This document shows positions 5,718 through 6,845 of a stretch of DNA of 6,845 nt, piece by piece. Made by a program: the position numbers and the translations under genes. Position 1 is the stretch's first letter. Every line of letters begins with the position of its first letter. The notes under the pieces were generated by a model. That model had not been told where the DNA came from, searched no databases, and saw nothing but the letters and a program-made list of their open reading frames with translations. The DNA is from Candidatus Tectimicrobiota bacterium (GTDB taxonomy: Bacteria; UBA8248). The stretch lies in assembly GCA_016184445.1 (NCBI GenBank), contig JACPCT010000188.1, positions 1 through 6,845 of the forward strand, written 5' to 3'.

Positions 5718-6437
5718 TCACCCCGGGGGGGGCGGAATGTGCCTCCGTTGATACCAAAGGATGGCAAGCGTGTCGATGAGGCCCACGAACACCCGGTTCC
5801 CCAGCCCGTACTTCGAGACCCCCGCCTTCCGGGGCCGGTCGGCCACCTCGATCTGGCGCACCTCCCAGCCGTGGGTCTGCAGCAGGGTGGGGAGGAAGCG
5901 GTGCAGCCCCCGGAAGGGGACGAGCTGGGTCAGGGCCTTGCGGCGGAAGACGCGGTAGGTGCACCCGGCGTCGAGGATGCCGTCCCTGAGGACTCTTTGC
6001 CGGAACGCGTTCGCCGCCCAGGTGGAGAACTGCTTCAGCCGGGTGTCGGCCCGCTTGGGCCGGACCCCGCACACCGCCCCGGCCTCCCCGAGCGCCTCGA
6101 CGAGGCGGGGGAGGTCCGCCGGGTCGTTCTGGAGGTCGGCGTCCATCGTCGCCACGATCTCCCCCTGGGAGGCGGCGAAGCCGCTCAGCTGGGCGGCGCT
6201 CTCCCCCAGGTTCCGGGGATGCTCGACGACGCGGACGCCCGGGTTGTCCCGCTCCAGGGCGCGCAGCCGGGCCAGGGTGCCGTCCGTGGAGGCGTCGTTC
6301 ACGAAGATGACCTCCCACTCCCGGCCGAGCCCCTCGAGCACGGGCCGCAGCTCGGCCCACAGGGCATCGACGTTCCCCTCCTCGTTGTGGCAGGGGACGA
6401 CGACGCTGAGCGAGCCCCGGAGCTCCAGGCCTCTCAT
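5718..6437 (-). CDS. Family 2 glycosyltransferase (dolichol-phosphate mannosyltransferase / ArnC-like)
   Basis: This 239-residue GT-A glycosyltransferase probably moves a sugar from a nucleotide donor to a polyprenyl phosphate on the cytoplasmic face of the membrane. Motifs are VVPCHNEEGN (13-22), VNDASTDGT (46-54), the metal-binding DAD at 99-101 within MDADLQNDP, DAGCTYRVFRR (156-166) and RPRKAGVSKYG (201-211). This is the DPM1/ArnC/GtrB pattern. Unlike ArnC or GtrB it has no pair of C-terminal membrane helices and ends soon after one weakly hydrophobic stretch (about 214-229); the LAB_N protein encoded next may supply the membrane anchor (inference). The His usual before the final motif (VxHRPR) is Asp here (VADRPR). 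The ATG at 6437 is chosen because GGAGG lies 6 bases upstream and the ATGA overlaps the previous stop. The open frame to 6614 only shadows the upstream gene. The donor sugar is unknown. Confidence 0.9.
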   Translation of the reverse strand: MRGLELRGSLSVVVPCHNEEGNVDALWAELRPVLEGLGREWEVIFVNDASTDGTLARLRALERDNPGVRVVEHPRNLGESAAQLSGFAASQGEIVATMDADLQNDPADLPRLVEALGEAGAVCGVRPKRADTRLKQFSTWAANAFRQRVLRDGILDAGCTYRVFRRKALTQLVPFRGLHRFLPTLLQTHGWEVRQIEVADRPRKAGVSKYGLGNRVFVGLIDTLAILWYQRRHIPPPPG

Positions 6438-6845
6438 GGCATTCCTCCCGCGGGACCGCCCGGCGGAGCTACCCGCCCGGGCGCCGTGGCGGCCCGGTCC
6501 ACCCGCCGGTCCAGGGACTTCCACTCCTCGAAGCTGCCAAAATAGACAAGCCCCAGGCACCCGACAACCGCCAGCGCCCCCAGGCAGGCCGCCGGGTTCC
6601 GCCCCGCCAGCCACCCGCGCGCCGCGAGGGCGAGCCCCCCTGCCCCCCCCAGCACGCCCGCCCAGGCGAGAAGCGAGACCCCTCCCGCGACGAACGCCGC
6701 ATAGTAAGCCCCGAGCGCCACCCCTGCGCCCAGGAGGGCGAAGAGGACCCCCAGCGAGCCGGCCAGGAGCCTCCCGCCGGCGCTCCCCGCCGGGGAATGG
6801 AGGTGGGCCAGCACGGCGTCCGCCGTCATCAGGCCCAGGAAGGGC
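6434..6845 (-). CDS. Integral membrane protein, C-terminal part (5' end outside window); possibly a GT39/ArnT-like transferase
   Basis: The frame is open to the right window edge with no stop, reading PFLGL before the first in-window Met (6829), so the start most likely lies outside. The visible 136 residues contain three hydrophobic stretches rich in Leu, Ala and Gly, at about residues 20-46, 47-74 and 78-100 counting from that Met. These are membrane helices. They are followed by a charged segment EEWKSLDRRVDR and a Gly/Pro-rich tail. The stop overlaps the glycosyltransferase start by ATGA, so the two are co-translated. Operons with a DPM-like GT2 and a LAB_N gene often also encode a multi-spanning ArnT/PMT-type transferase that uses the lipid-linked sugar, and this could be the end of one. 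The fragment shows no diagnostic motif, so that identity is inference only. Codon composition is as extreme in G+C as its neighbours. Confidence 0.6.
   Translation of the reverse strand, partial: PFLGLMTADAVLAHLHSPAGSAGGRLLAGSLGVLFALLGAGVALGAYYAAFVAGGVSLLAWAGVLGGAGGLALAARGWLAGRNPAACLGALAVVGCLGLVYFGSFEEWKSLDRRVDRAATAPGRVAPPGGPAGGMP
6444..6448 (-). promoter_or_regulatory. Ribosome binding site that fixes the glycosyltransferase start
   Basis: GGAGG on the minus strand lies 6 bases before the ATG at 6437, within the end of the upstream gene. The start and the upstream stop share ATGA, a typical sign of translational coupling. Confidence 0.8.

Noticed and set aside
5610..6545. 311-codon plus-strand frame opposite the glycosyltransferase
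   Set aside because: Antisense shadow with no motif; the minus-strand frame has the full glycosyltransferase signature.

Overview
The window is about 70% G+C across most of its length by eye. It has closely packed genes with GTG starts and Shine-Dalgarno sequences, so it is bacterial. The high G+C, the GT2/LAB_N envelope genes and the palindromes with GTAGGGGCG arms suggest an uncultured, environmental, Gram-negative-type lineage (Rokubacteria, Tectomicrobia or deltaproteobacterial style). That placement is inference and weak. No rRNA, tRNA, CRISPR array or transposase is visible.

Left block (1-845, + strand): the 3' part of a gene whose product ends in a DUF262/DUF1524-type HNH nuclease domain, as in GmrSD-like modification-dependent restriction enzymes. 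It is much more AT-rich than the rest (about 45% G+C in a sampled line, against about 68% downstream). The change falls within the roughly 25 bases between its stop codon and the next start, so it looks like an acquired defence gene lying against resident DNA.

Second block (871-2814, + strand): a complete 647-residue AMP-forming acyl-CoA synthetase of the acetyl-/acetoacetyl-CoA synthetase superfamily. All adenylation motifs are present. The tryptophan that limits true acetyl-CoA synthetases to acetate is replaced by glycine.

Convergent spacer (2815-3019): about 205 bases holding three different palindromes that share the same outer arm (GTAGGGGCG or a close variant) around different cores. 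It resembles a REP-like repeat cluster between two converging transcription units.

Minus-strand block (6845 down to 3020): six tightly spaced co-directional genes, probably one operon. In transcription order they are a membrane protein cut by the window edge, a family 2 glycosyltransferase (ATGA overlap with the gene before it), a 100-residue LAB_N membrane protein, a Gfo/Idh/MocA-type sugar dehydrogenase, and two tandem SET-domain lysine-methyltransferase paralogues. The first four look like a module for making and transferring a modified, lipid-linked sugar at the envelope. The SET pair is the most unusual content: a recent-looking duplication of a eukaryote-like SET plus post-SET enzyme, placed at the end of an apparent glycan operon. 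Several minus-strand genes have long N-terminal open-frame extensions that run into the upstream gene. Shine-Dalgarno positions and paralogue alignment support the shorter starts given here.
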